DNA of 14,141 nt from Dehalococcoidia bacterium UBA5629 (GCA_002421445.1 DIKB01000108.1:1-14141), one strand, 5' to 3'. Shown: positions 1 to 8,091, counted from the first letter of the stretch. Program-made: numbers and translations. The notes: generated by a model from the letters alone, not told the origin.

Positions 1-36
1 CAGTCTTTGTGCAACAGGCTCTAATATGCTTGTTTT

Positions 37-1005
37 TTACTTGTTTCTGCGCGTGACGTAATCTGCCAGATTTTGGAGCATGTCCCGAACGGAGGGATCT
101 TGAATTTTGTCGAGATCGCGGCAGGCGCGTGAACAATAATTGGTAGCTATTTTAAAGCAATCTTCAATAACGCCGGAGCTTTTTATTTTCTCAACTGCTC
201 TCTGAACTGTTGATCTGTCTCTTTTCTTGTCCTTTACAATGCTCTTAATCAGAGTATCGTCTCGATGAGCGAGCACAAACATAATGGAAGGCAATGTCAC
301 CGTACCTTCGCTGAGATCGGAACCAACCGGTTTCCCCAGAGTTGCTTTATCGCCGACAAAATCAAGAATGTCATCAATTATCTGAAATGCCATTCCGAGA
401 TTATGCCCGTAATCATATAATACATTGATAATATCTTCATTACATCCACTCAACACGGCCCCACATTCAGTTGCCATTGTAAAAAGACTGGCTGTCTTGG
501 CATCAATCCAGCGATAATAGCGATCCACAGCCTGATTCAAATTGTAATCGATGCCTATTTGGCCAAGCTCTCCACCCGAAATAGTCATCAGTGTTTGAGA
601 AAAAATACTCACGACTCTTAAATTGCCTGTTTGGGCAGCAAGACTACCAGCTTTAGCAAACATGTAATCACCAAGCAACAACGCTGTTGACTCACCCCAT
701 TTACGGTATACCGCAGGTTTTCCCCGTCTTAATTCGGCGTGATCGATGATATCATCATGCACTAGCGTTGCTGTATGCAGGATTTCTGTGGCTGCTGCCA
801 TCGGTACCAACGCATCAAGGTTGTAATTGCAGGCTTTGCCGCAAAGCAGCGTTAATGCAGGACGCAAACGTTTACCACCACTTTGAGTCACATAATTCAG
901 AAGCTCGGCAACCAGAGGAATATTAACATCAGCAGAATCCTGGAGACATTCTTCCACCCGCTGCAAATCATCGTTTATCGGCTGGAAGATCTCCGCTATG
1001 TTCAT
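37..1005 (-). CDS. Polyprenyl (all-trans isoprenoid) diphosphate synthase
   Basis: A 322-residue chain-elongating prenyltransferase that condenses isopentenyl diphosphate onto an allylic diphosphate to build the isoprenoid chain of quinones or other polyprenyl lipids. Seen in the sequence: GGKRLRP at residues 43-49 (isopentenyl diphosphate binding), the first Asp-rich motif DDIID at 84-88 followed by RRGKP, and the second Asp-rich motif DDILD at 211-215. Both motifs bind the Mg2+-diphosphate. The length fits the family (about 320). The ATG start overlaps the metG stop as ATGA, so the two genes are translationally coupled. The residues around the first Asp-rich motif set chain length and I cannot read the product from them; octaprenyl/nonaprenyl (IspB/HepT-like) and geranylgeranyl synthases are all possible. 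Family call is firm; product length is open. Confidence 0.93.
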   Translation of the reverse strand: MNIAEIFQPINDDLQRVEECLQDSADVNIPLVAELLNYVTQSGGKRLRPALTLLCGKACNYNLDALVPMAAATEILHTATLVHDDIIDHAELRRGKPAVYRKWGESTALLLGDYMFAKAGSLAAQTGNLRVVSIFSQTLMTISGGELGQIGIDYNLNQAVDRYYRWIDAKTASLFTMATECGAVLSGCNEDIINVLYDYGHNLGMAFQIIDDILDFVGDKATLGKPVGSDLSEGTVTLPSIMFVLAHRDDTLIKSIVKDKKRDRSTVQRAVEKIKSSGVIEDCFKIATNYCSRACRDLDKIQDPSVRDMLQNLADYVTRRNK

Positions 1006-2666
1006 ACACCCATCAACCTCCCCGTCTCTTCCTCTACAATTTTATCGTCCAGTTTGAAAAATAAAGGCTGTGGCTGAGGTAACTTTGTGCCAGCAGGCGG
1101 GACACGAACTTTCCAACCATCCTCTTCAAGTTTATTATCAAATCCAAGCAATGCATGCAGTTTCTGAGAGCTGAAAGGCAAGAAGGGATAAAGAACCGTT
1201 TTCAATGTTGCTATGACTGACAGAATGACAGATAGAGACATGGCTGTTGCCTGCCGGTCCTGTTTTATCATCTTCCAAGGAGCTTTCTCGTCAAGATATT
1301 TATTCGCCTCTTGAGCCAGAACCATGGCTGTTTTTATCGCTTCTTTGAAATGACAGCTTTCGATATGTTGATCAACCGATTTTAGTGTTCCCTCAGCAAT
1401 ACGGAGTAAATCCTGACTTCTGGCATCATATTCGCCGCCATCAGGAACAACACCATCGAAATGGCGGTTCATAAAGGTAAGCACTCGATGCACCAGATTG
1501 CCGTATGTCGCTACCAGTTCATCATTGTTCTTACGCAAAAATTCCCGCCACGAAAAATCGGTATCACCATTATCAGGCATCGTAACCGATAATAAATATC
1601 GCAAAGGATCCGGATCATAGCGTTCAAGATAATCAGGAACCCATACCGCCCAGTTACGACTCGTTGATAATTTTTTACCTTCAATCGTTAAAAACTCATT
1701 CGCAGGCACGTCAAAGGGCAAAGGAAGACCTCCATAGCCCAGAAGCATGCTAGGCCATATCAACGTATGAAATGGAATATTATCTTTTCCAATAAAATAA
1801 TAGGTCTTCGAACCGTCTCCCCAGAACGGTTTCCATGCATCTGCATCACCTTTTAATGTCGCCCATTCTTTACTTGCAGAATAATAGCCACATACGGCTT
1901 CAAACCAGACATAAATACGCTTGTTATCAAATCCGGGTTGAGGAATCGCAATGCCCCAATCGAGATCGCGTGTAATCGCACGATCTTTTAATCCGCCCTC
2001 CAGTATTCCGAGACTGAACTTGAGCACATTTGGACGCCAGTAATCCTTATTACTCATCCATGCTTTCAGTTGATCTTCAAAAGCACTGAGACGTAAAAAG
2101 AAATGCTCAGAGCTTTCAAAACGCGGGACACCGGAACAAATACGGCAACGTATATTAATCAAATCGGTTGGATTTAATGTTCTGCCGCACTGCTCACATT
2201 GATCGCCACGTGCCCCGGTAAACTGGCAATGAGGACAGGTACCCTCAATATAACGATCGGGAAGGGAACGTTTGCAACTCGGGCAGTATGCCTGCATCAT
2301 CGAGTCTCTATAAATATACCCCTTGCTTAAAAGCTTGAGAAATATATCTTGAACAACCTGCGCATGATTTGCCGTGCCCGTGTTTGTGAACAGGTCAAAC
2401 GAAATGCCAAGCTTCTGCCAGCACTCGGAGAACTCCTTATGATATTTATCGACTATCTGCTGTGGAGATACACCTTCCTGCTCAGCGCGCAGTGTTATAG
2501 GCGCACCATGTTGATCGCTGCCGGAAACCATGAGCACATGATTCCCTTTGAGACGATGATACCGCGCGAAAATATCCGCAGGCAAATACGCACCGGCTAT
2601 ATGCCCTAAATGAAGAGAGCCATTAGCATACGGCCACGCAACCCCTATAAGAATATGTTCAGACAA
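1002..2666 (-). CDS. metG: Methionyl-tRNA synthetase
   Basis: Class I aminoacyl-tRNA synthetase charging tRNA-Met in the cytosol, 554 residues. Seen: the HIGH-type motif HLGH at 19-22, the KMSKS-type loop as KLSTS at 332-336, and four CxxC knuckles at Cys128/131, 144/147, 157/160 and 174/177, the two-zinc-site (four-knuckle) form of the connective-peptide domain. The anticodon-binding helical domain follows from about residue 360. The protein ends without the C-terminal tRNA-binding (EMAP-like) domain that longer MetRS carry, so it is the short form. The start is TTG, because no in-frame ATG occurs before residue 46, well past the HIGH motif; AAAGGGGTG sits about 5 nt upstream as ribosome binding site. 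It lies downstream of rsmI and the small zinc-ribbon gene in one operon. Confidence 0.97.
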   Translation of the reverse strand: MSEHILIGVAWPYANGSLHLGHIAGAYLPADIFARYHRLKGNHVLMVSGSDQHGAPITLRAEQEGVSPQQIVDKYHKEFSECWQKLGISFDLFTNTGTANHAQVVQDIFLKLLSKGYIYRDSMMQAYCPSCKRSLPDRYIEGTCPHCQFTGARGDQCEQCGRTLNPTDLINIRCRICSGVPRFESSEHFFLRLSAFEDQLKAWMSNKDYWRPNVLKFSLGILEGGLKDRAITRDLDWGIAIPQPGFDNKRIYVWFEAVCGYYSASKEWATLKGDADAWKPFWGDGSKTYYFIGKDNIPFHTLIWPSMLLGYGGLPLPFDVPANEFLTIEGKKLSTSRNWAVWVPDYLERYDPDPLRYLLSVTMPDNGDTDFSWREFLRKNNDELVATYGNLVHRVLTFMNRHFDGVVPDGGEYDARSQDLLRIAEGTLKSVDQHIESCHFKEAIKTAMVLAQEANKYLDEKAPWKMIKQDRQATAMSLSVILSVIATLKTVLYPFLPFSSQKLHALLGFDNKLEEDGWKVRVPPAGTKLPQPQPLFFKLDDKIVEEETGRLMGV

Positions 2667-2709
2667 AAGTCACCCCTTTAGCACTATTTCAGCGCATTCT
2701 TAAGTGAAT

Positions 2710-2904
2710 TTACGTAAAAAAAGTTGTCAGTTTTTCGTTCTTTTCTACGAACTGCGTAGCATAACCCTTTTTAAGACAACAATCAACGCAAAAATGGTCT
2801 CTCGTACCATCATCTTCTTTCAAATAATATTGTTCGCCGTCTTCAATAACACGATGACACTCATCACAATTCATTTGACCTATTGATATACAACCACGGT
2901 TCAT
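2710..2904 (-). CDS. Small zinc-ribbon protein of unknown function
   Basis: A 64-residue hypothetical protein. The start is placed at the ATG at 2904, which overlaps the rsmI stop as ATGA and has AAAGGAGA about 6 nt upstream; a longer reading that starts inside rsmI is less likely. Seen: a CxxC pair (CDEC) early in the protein and a second cluster, CVDCC, about 20 residues later, with charged residues between. This is a plausible single zinc-binding treble-clef or ribbon. There is no signal peptide or membrane segment. Position between rsmI and metG suggests a translation or RNA-linked role, but that is only inference from context. I do not recognise a named family. Confidence 0.75.
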   Translation of the reverse strand: MNRGCISIGQMNCDECHRVIEDGEQYYLKEDDGTRDHFCVDCCLKKGYATQFVEKNEKLTTFFT

Positions 2905-3755
2905 TCTTTTTCTCCTTTTGTCATTTGCAGCCAGCATTCATAAAGTTTTCTTTTTGAAATACCGCTGGTCTCCGATATCATGGATACGGACTCTTTTGCT
3001 CTTAAACCCTGTTGGTAAAGATTATACAGGTCGCTCATAATTTTTTCATCGATATCCCGTGAACTGCCTTCATGGCGACCTTCCAGCACCAGTGTAAATT
3101 CGCCTCTTGGTTGCTGGAAATACATTATAGCATCGCTTACCTTACCCCGAAACACTTCCTCGTGCACTTTAGTCAACTCGCGGCAGACGGCCAATTTTCT
3201 GTCACCCAGCACTTTTAAAATATCCTGCAATGATTCGGATATCCGGTGCGGAGATTCAAAACATATCAACGTGCATGGTATATCGACGATTTCCTGCAAC
3301 AACCGTTTCCGTTCTCCGGATCTCCGGGGCAAAAAACCCAGATACATAAAACGATCCGTTGCCAATCCGGACACAGCCATCGCGGTTACAATTGCCGAAG
3401 GCCCCGGCACAGGCACAACGCTTACCTGCTGATTGATCGCAGCTGTTATCAACTCATAACCGGGATCGCTTAAACCGGGCATCCCTGCCTCCGAAATGAG
3501 CGCCACATCCCCTGTGCGTAAATGATCCAGTATCACATTAAGTTTTTCTTTTTTATTGTGTTCGTGGTAGCTGGTGATCCGTGCTTTCAGATTGTATCGA
3601 GTCAGGAGTTGTCTGGCTGTTCTCGTATCTTCTGCAGCGATCAATGAAACTTCACCAAGCAAACGAACAGCGCGAAAGGTAATATCCTCTAAATTGCCAA
3701 TCGGCGTAGCGATGATATACAACGTAGCCACATTAATGTCCGCATTATAACGCAC
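2901..3755 (-). CDS. rsmI: 16S rRNA (cytidine(1402)-2'-O)-methyltransferase
   Basis: S-adenosylmethionine-dependent tetrapyrrole-methylase-fold enzyme that 2'-O-methylates C1402 in the decoding centre of 16S rRNA. Seen: the N-terminal signature TPIGNLEDIT at residues 17-26, AEDTR at 41-45, a SEAGMPGLSDPG loop near residue 90, PVPGPSA near 115, and a C-terminal helical domain with a helix-turn-helix-like segment (SETSGISKRKLYE). At 284 residues it matches the family. The start used is GTG at 3755; a second in-frame GTG at 3731 would give a protein starting eight residues later, directly before the conserved LYIIATP strand. Neither has a clear ribosome binding site, so the N-terminus is uncertain. 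First gene of the minus-strand operon that continues to metG. Confidence 0.95.
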   Translation of the reverse strand: MRYNADINVATLYIIATPIGNLEDITFRAVRLLGEVSLIAAEDTRTARQLLTRYNLKARITSYHEHNKKEKLNVILDHLRTGDVALISEAGMPGLSDPGYELITAAINQQVSVVPVPGPSAIVTAMAVSGLATDRFMYLGFLPRRSGERKRLLQEIVDIPCTLICFESPHRISESLQDILKVLGDRKLAVCRELTKVHEEVFRGKVSDAIMYFQQPRGEFTLVLEGRHEGSSRDIDEKIMSDLYNLYQQGLRAKESVSMISETSGISKRKLYECWLQMTKGEKE

Positions 3756-3851
3756 AAAGCTATAACCGGTCTACCTTATACCGTGCTTGTGTATTGTTTA
3801 TTCATGAACGTTTAGTAATTTTTTTGCAGTGGATCGCAACGTAAGTTAAAT

Positions 3852-3881
3852 TTGACAAGAATACTGAATTTATACTAAATT
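3852..3881 (+). promoter_or_regulatory. Possible promoter of etfB-etfA
   Basis: A perfect TTGACA at 3852-3857 is followed after 18 bp by TAAATT at 3876-3881 (4 of 6 to the -10 consensus). An overlapping TATACT at 3871 would have too short a spacer (13 bp). It lies in the 182-bp gap between the divergent rsmI and etfB starts, about 57 bp upstream of the etfB ATG. The -35 is convincing, the -10 less so. The rest of the gap is AT-rich and shows no other feature. Confidence 0.45.
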
Positions 3882-3937
3882 GCCAAGTTGATTACACCAA
3901 AAAATCTAAGCATTAAAAGAGGATGTAAATTCCAGTC

Positions 3938-4875
3938 ATGAATATCGTTGTCTGCTGTAAGCAAATCAGTGATCCAGAAGCTCCCCCGTCAACATTTAAA
4001 ATCGACCCCGCAACGAGTGAATAACCCCCCAGCAAGCTGGGAGGCATCTAACCGAGTTACGAGAGCTACTGGTGAGAAGGAAGTAGCCCCCTTCGGGCTA
4101 GGCCACTTTCATCCCCGCAGCAAGCTGTGGGGTATTCAGTGACCAACTCTATAAAGTAGTTCCTCCCCCCGGTGTTGCACCCGTTATCAGTCCTTTCGAT
4201 GAAAACGCAGTGGAAGCTGCGCTCAAAATCAAGGATGGTAAACCAGATACAAAAATCACGATTCTCAGCCTCGGTACAAATCTAACCCGCGATGTTGTGA
4301 AGAAACCACTGGCGATGGGAGCAGATGAGCTTGTTTTGCTTGAAGACCCTGCCTTTGACGGAAGCGATAGCTGGGCAACTGCAACAGCACTGGCAGCCGC
4401 GATCAAAAAGATCGGTAACGCTGACCTGATCCTCTGCGGTAGACAGGCAGCGGACTGGGATGCGGGGCAAGTTGGTTCCGGCCTCTCAGTATTGCTTGGG
4501 CTTCCGTGTGTAACTCTGGCCAAGAAAATTGAAATTACGGACAACAAAGCAAAGGTCCATCGCGTTATTGCAGATGGTTATCAGGTCATCGAAGTCGATT
4601 TGCCCGCTCTCATTACTGTGAGTAATGAACTCGGACAACCCCGTTACGCTGCACTCAAAGGCATTATGGCTGCCGCAAGAAAACAGCCGATTGTCTGGAA
4701 ACCCGCAGATATTGGGGTTGAGGCTTCTCAGGTTGGCGCTGCCGGCAGCAAATCAAAGGTCAACAAGCTGTTCCAACCGGTAAAAGAAGGCAAATGCGAG
4801 ATAATAGGCGGAGAAACGCCGGTCGAAGCTGGTGCAAACCTCGCGCTGAAACTCAGAGAAGCAAAATTAATTTAA
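3938..4875 (+). pseudogene. etfB: Electron transfer flavoprotein beta subunit, disrupted by a small insertion
   Basis: EtfB pairs with EtfA to carry electrons from dehydrogenases; its N-terminal region helps form the nucleotide-binding core. The reading frame starts at ATG 3938 (NIVVCCKQISDPEAP, typical of EtfB) and runs 28 codons to a TAA at 4022, inside an inserted element. EtfB sequence resumes after the element in another frame: LYKVVPPPGVAPVISPFDEN, then the GRQAADWDAGQVG nucleotide-binding segment, to a normal C-terminus at 4875. The direct repeat AGTGA lies at 4016-4020 and 4138-4142. Deleting the 122 bp from 4021 to 4142 gives ACG AGT GAC CAA and a continuous 271-residue protein, the usual family length. 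The remainder shows no other stop or frameshift, so the damage looks recent. After the insertion, the first in-frame start codon is GTG at 4210, without a ribosome binding site. etfA follows 29 nt after the stop. As written, full-length EtfB cannot be made. Confidence 0.88.
4021..4137. mobile_element. MITE-like palindromic mini-element inserted in etfB
   Basis: About 117 bp of non-coding DNA flanked by the 5-bp direct repeat AGTGA (4016-4020 and 4138-4142). The two ends are inverted copies: the left reads GAATAACCCCCCAGC from 4019, the right on the other strand reads GAATACCCCACAGC from 4137. Each end is itself a hairpin: 4025-4044 (stem CCCCCCAGC/GCTGGGAGG with one mismatch) and 4113-4132 (CCCCGCAGC/GCTGTGGGG), both with a CAAG tip. 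Inside are two mutually exclusive stems: GCTACT at 4065-4070 with AGTAGC at 4082-4087, and TAGCCC/GGGCTA at 4084-4100. There is no transposase, so it would be moved in trans. Exact boundaries are ambiguous by 2-3 bp because GA is shared between the end and the repeat; if the duplication is only AGT, the element spans 4019-4137. The parent transposon family is unknown. Confidence 0.78.
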
Positions 4876-4904
4876 GAAAATTCATTCTGTTTTAGGAGGT
4901 TATG

Positions 4905-5903
4905 ATGGCTGAATATAAAGGTATCATGGTTTATGCTGAACTGCTTAATGGGAAATTAGCTCCGATTACGGGTGAGCTTTTAGGATGCGGCAAGCGTCTC
5001 GCTGATGAATTGAAAGAGGAAGTTACCTGCGTCATTATCGGCAGCCAGCTCGGACAAATCCCTCAGGATGCAATAGCTCTCGGAGCAGATAAAGCTTTGA
5101 TTGTTGATGATCCGCTTTTCAAGGATTATCAGACGGAGATATACTCGGCTGCGATGGAAAAGGCTATTAAGGAGACTTCTCCCAGAATTGTCCTGCTTGG
5201 TCAAACGTCAGCAGGAAGAGATCTGTCGCCGTTACTTTCATTCAAGCTTGGCACACATGTTGCCATGGATTGTCTCGATCTTAAAGTTAATGCCGAGACA
5301 AAATTGCTGGAGAAAACCCGGTCGGTCTATGGCGGCAACGCACGCGCCATTTACACATCAGAATTGATGCCTCAAATGGCAACAGTCAGACAAAAAGCCA
5401 TGTCTCCGCTTGAGCCTAACGCATCCAGAAAAGGGCAGGTGATGCCGCTTAAGGTTGAAATTGATGCATCGAAGATAAAAGCAAAGTTGATTGAGACTGT
5501 TAAGGAAGAGGTTGCAGGTATCAAGCTCGAAGACGCTGCAGTGATTGTCTCCGGTGGTCGTGGCATCGGTAATCCTGAAGGATTCAAACAACTTGAGGTG
5601 CTTGCCAAATTGCTCAAAGGCGCTGTCGGAGCTTCTCGTCCGCCATGCGACAATGGATGGATGCCCGAGACTGCTCAAATTGGTTTGACCGGTAAAATCG
5701 TTTCACCCGAGCTTTATATAGCCATCGCCATCTCCGGCGCAAGCCAGCATCTGGCTGAATCTTCAGGATCAAAGAACATCGTCGCTATCAATAAAGACTC
5801 TGAGGCAAACATCTTTAAGGAAGCCCGATTTGGCGTTGTCGGCGATTGGAAACAGGTTTTACCCGCTTTCACTGATAAGGTCAAGGAACTCGTTGGCGGT
5901 TAA
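4905..5903 (+). CDS. etfA: Electron transfer flavoprotein alpha subunit
   Basis: The FAD-binding subunit of the EtfAB heterodimer, passing electrons between dehydrogenases and the quinone pool or ferredoxin-linked systems. It is 332 residues from the second of two adjacent ATGs, chosen because AGGAGG (4894-4899) is 5 nt from it but only 2 nt from the first. Seen: an N-terminal alpha/beta domain (to about residue 195), then the C-terminal FAD domain with SGGRGIG near 216-222, GASRPPCDNGW near 243-253, TGKIVSPELYIA and ISGASQHLAE near 276-285, and NKDSEANIF near 296-304. All are family hallmarks and all are intact. It is 29 nt downstream of the broken etfB and probably cotranscribed. No partner dehydrogenase or quinone oxidoreductase is in the window, and I cannot say from sequence alone whether this Etf is bifurcating. 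Without a working EtfB it should be non-functional. Confidence 0.96.
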   Translation: MAEYKGIMVYAELLNGKLAPITGELLGCGKRLADELKEEVTCVIIGSQLGQIPQDAIALGADKALIVDDPLFKDYQTEIYSAAMEKAIKETSPRIVLLGQTSAGRDLSPLLSFKLGTHVAMDCLDLKVNAETKLLEKTRSVYGGNARAIYTSELMPQMATVRQKAMSPLEPNASRKGQVMPLKVEIDASKIKAKLIETVKEEVAGIKLEDAAVIVSGGRGIGNPEGFKQLEVLAKLLKGAVGASRPPCDNGWMPETAQIGLTGKIVSPELYIAIAISGASQHLAESSGSKNIVAINKDSEANIFKEARFGVVGDWKQVLPAFTDKVKELVGG

Positions 5904-5956
5904 ACCCTCCACGGAAGCTTAAGAAAGACACCCCAACGTTAAGAGGGAAAACGAGA

Positions 5957-5999
5957 AATCGGCTGCCAGGCTAACCAGCCTTGGCAGCCGATTCTTTTT
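5957..5999 (+). terminator. Intrinsic terminator of etfBA
   Basis: AATCGGCTGCCA at 5957-5968 pairs perfectly with TGGCAGCCGATT at 5982-5993, extended inward by GGCT/AGCC around an AACC loop (one bulged T at 5981). A run of five T follows C5994. It is a 16-bp stem, very strong. Its right arm and loop lie inside the last codons and stop of the convergent EF-G-like gene. Read from the other strand the same stem is followed only by a loosely T-rich stretch, so it may serve both genes but is best for etfA. Confidence 0.92.
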
Positions 6000-8046
6000 G
6001 AGCGATCACTTTTTGCGCTACCAGCGCAGGCACTTCCTCATAATGACTGAACTTGGTGGTAAACGTACCCCGTCCCTGAGTTATAGAACGCAAATCGATT
6101 GCATAGCGTGAAATCTCTGCTGCCGGCACCTGTGCCTCAATCAAATTTATGCCATCACCGCTGGGGTTCATACCCAGCACACGACCTCTCTTGGTATTGA
6201 GGTCGCTTATAATGTCACCGGTGAAACTATCCGGCACAGTTACCGACAAATTGACTATCGGCTCAAGCAAAACAGAATGGCCGTCAGAGAGGCCTTTTTT
6301 CAAAGCCTGTGCCGCTGCAATCTTAAATGCCATTTCTGAAGAATCAACCGGATGGAAACTGCCATCGTACAAAATCACACGAACATCGACGATAGGATAT
6401 CCAGCCAGAACTCCCTCGTTAATGCCTTCGTTGATACCTTTCTCCACTGCCGGGACATAATTCCTCGGGATAGCACCTCCGACAACTTTATTAACAAATT
6501 CAAACCCACCGCCTCTGGCCGTCGGTTCAAGCTCTATCAATACATGACCATACTGTCCATGACCGCCGGTTTGTTTCTTATGTTTAAATTCCGCTTTAAC
6601 CGCAGTGGTTATTGTCTCTTTGTACGATATTCTCGGTGGCTCCAATGTCACTGCAACACCAAAACGCTGGGAAAGCCGATCGGCTGCAACGGCAAGGTGG
6701 GTTTCGCCCATGCCGCTGATAATCAAGTCACCAACATCTGCGTCTCGATGAACAGCGATGGTAAGATCCTCTTCGCAAATCTTGGGTATAGCAGTACTCA
6801 TCTTGTCAAGATCGTCTCTTGATTTTGGAGAAATCGCCATATTTAATGCAGGTGCAGGAAATTCAATCGCCGTGAGCTTCAACGGGTGCTCTTTTGCACC
6901 GAGCGTATCTCCTGTCGCTGTAACTGATAATTTGGCTACTGCGCCAATATCGCCGATGTTGAGCTGGTTGACAGGTTCCTGCGTCTTACCATGAAGCATA
7001 AAGAGCTGACCAACACGCTCTATAACTCCTTTATTCACATTCCAAACTTGAGAGTTGCTTGTAATGGTACCTGAAAAAAACCTGAGGTAGCTGATCTTGC
7101 CGATACGGGCATCCGTAAATGTTTTAAAAACAAGAACTGATAACGGTGATGTTGCAGCAGGTTTCACCGATTCCTCTGCATTAGTAGTTGCGTTAGTGGC
7201 CTTGAAAGTGCCCGCATCAAGCGGTGACGGAAAATAATCGCTTGCGGCATTCAGCAGTGGCCTGATGCCGATATTCGCTGTAGCAGACCCGAAGAAAACA
7301 GGAAAAACAGCGCCTCTTTTGATCGCTTCTTTCAAACAGCGATAAACATCGCTGTCACTTATCTGCCCACCATCAAGGTATTTAGATAGTAAGGCATCAT
7401 CAACTTCAACAATAGCTTCGATCAGCTTCTCTCGATAACTATCTACATCAGCAGTTATCCCAGCGGGTATTGCTACTTCCTTTTCGGGGTTACCTTCAGT
7501 TCCTTTTTTTGTTATGAGATCAATGGTACCTCTAAAGTCTTTCTGAGAACCAAGAGGCAAGACGATAGGCAAACATTTCGGAGATAATTTTGCCTGAACA
7601 TCTTTTAAAATATCCTGATAGACTATGTTTTCCCTGTCTAATTTATTAATAAAAATGAAGCAGGGTAAATTGGCTTTTCGTGCATAACCCCAAACCTGCT
7701 CTGTACCAACCCCGACTCCGGAGACGCCTGAGACGACGATAACCGCAGCTTCGGAAACACGTAGCGCTGCTTTTACTTCACCGATGAAATCGGCATAGCC
7801 TGGCGTATCTATAATGTTGAGTTTGGCATTTTTCCACTGGCATGGAAGGAGGGAAAGGTTGATGCTGATCTTTCGCTTTATTTCTTCAGGGTCATAATCA
7901 GACACTGTTGTTCCGTCTCCGATATTGCCGAGACGGGTCGTTGCGCCTGCTGAGAACAGAATTGCTTCAACAAGAGATGTTTTGCCTGCCCTCGAGTGAG
8001 ATACCAAAGCAATGTTGCGTATGTTCCCTGAATCGATTTGCTGCAT
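5971..8046 (-). CDS. Elongation factor G-like GTPase (EF-G paralogue)
   Basis: A 691-residue translational GTPase of the EF-G superfamily. Seen: P-loop SHSRAGKT at 16-23, a switch-I region DGTTVSDYDPEEIKR at 44-58, G3 DTPGYADF at 80-87, G4 NKLDRE at 134-139, then the EF-G domains II to V (for example HGQYGHVLIELEP and a GYPIVDVRVILYDGSFHPVDSS segment in domain IV). Canonical EF-G has DTPGHVDF and an ERGITI switch I; here Tyr84 replaces the catalytic His and switch I reads KRKISI. This combination marks the EF-G-2/FusA-like subfamily, whose role is less clear than that of the main EF-G (translocation or recycling under some conditions). It is not beside rpsL/rpsG/tuf, so it is probably not the main fusA. 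GTGAGG lies 7 nt before the ATG. It is a lone gene, convergent with etfA. Confidence 0.9.
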   Translation of the reverse strand: MQQIDSGNIRNIALVSHSRAGKTSLVEAILFSAGATTRLGNIGDGTTVSDYDPEEIKRKISINLSLLPCQWKNAKLNIIDTPGYADFIGEVKAALRVSEAAVIVVSGVSGVGVGTEQVWGYARKANLPCFIFINKLDRENIVYQDILKDVQAKLSPKCLPIVLPLGSQKDFRGTIDLITKKGTEGNPEKEVAIPAGITADVDSYREKLIEAIVEVDDALLSKYLDGGQISDSDVYRCLKEAIKRGAVFPVFFGSATANIGIRPLLNAASDYFPSPLDAGTFKATNATTNAEESVKPAATSPLSVLVFKTFTDARIGKISYLRFFSGTITSNSQVWNVNKGVIERVGQLFMLHGKTQEPVNQLNIGDIGAVAKLSVTATGDTLGAKEHPLKLTAIEFPAPALNMAISPKSRDDLDKMSTAIPKICEEDLTIAVHRDADVGDLIISGMGETHLAVAADRLSQRFGVAVTLEPPRISYKETITTAVKAEFKHKKQTGGHGQYGHVLIELEPTARGGGFEFVNKVVGGAIPRNYVPAVEKGINEGINEGVLAGYPIVDVRVILYDGSFHPVDSSEMAFKIAAAQALKKGLSDGHSVLLEPIVNLSVTVPDSFTGDIISDLNTKRGRVLGMNPSGDGINLIEAQVPAAEISRYAIDLRSITQGRGTFTTKFSHYEEVPALVAQKVIAQKESAAKAG

Positions 8047-8091
8047 GAAGCTGCCTCACTTTCAGAGTTATTTGGTAATAAAGCAGAGGCA

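Noticed and set aside
4021..4137. Group I or group II intron, or translational bypass element, in etfB
   Set aside because: Too short (about 117 bp) for a self-splicing intron and no intron core motif is seen. Bypassing would need matching take-off and landing codons and is not suggested by the ends. Inverted ends and a direct flanking repeat favour a transposed element, although RNA-level removal was kept as something to test.
3948..4142. 64-codon open frame spanning the etfB start and the insertion
   Set aside because: Runs out of frame through recognisable EtfB codons, begins with TTG without a ribosome binding site, and the translated product has no family features; it is a by-product of the insertion.
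4210..4875. Shortened EtfB starting at GTG 4210 as a functional gene
   Set aside because: No ribosome binding site precedes the GTG, and the product would lack the first part of the conserved EtfB nucleotide-binding fold.
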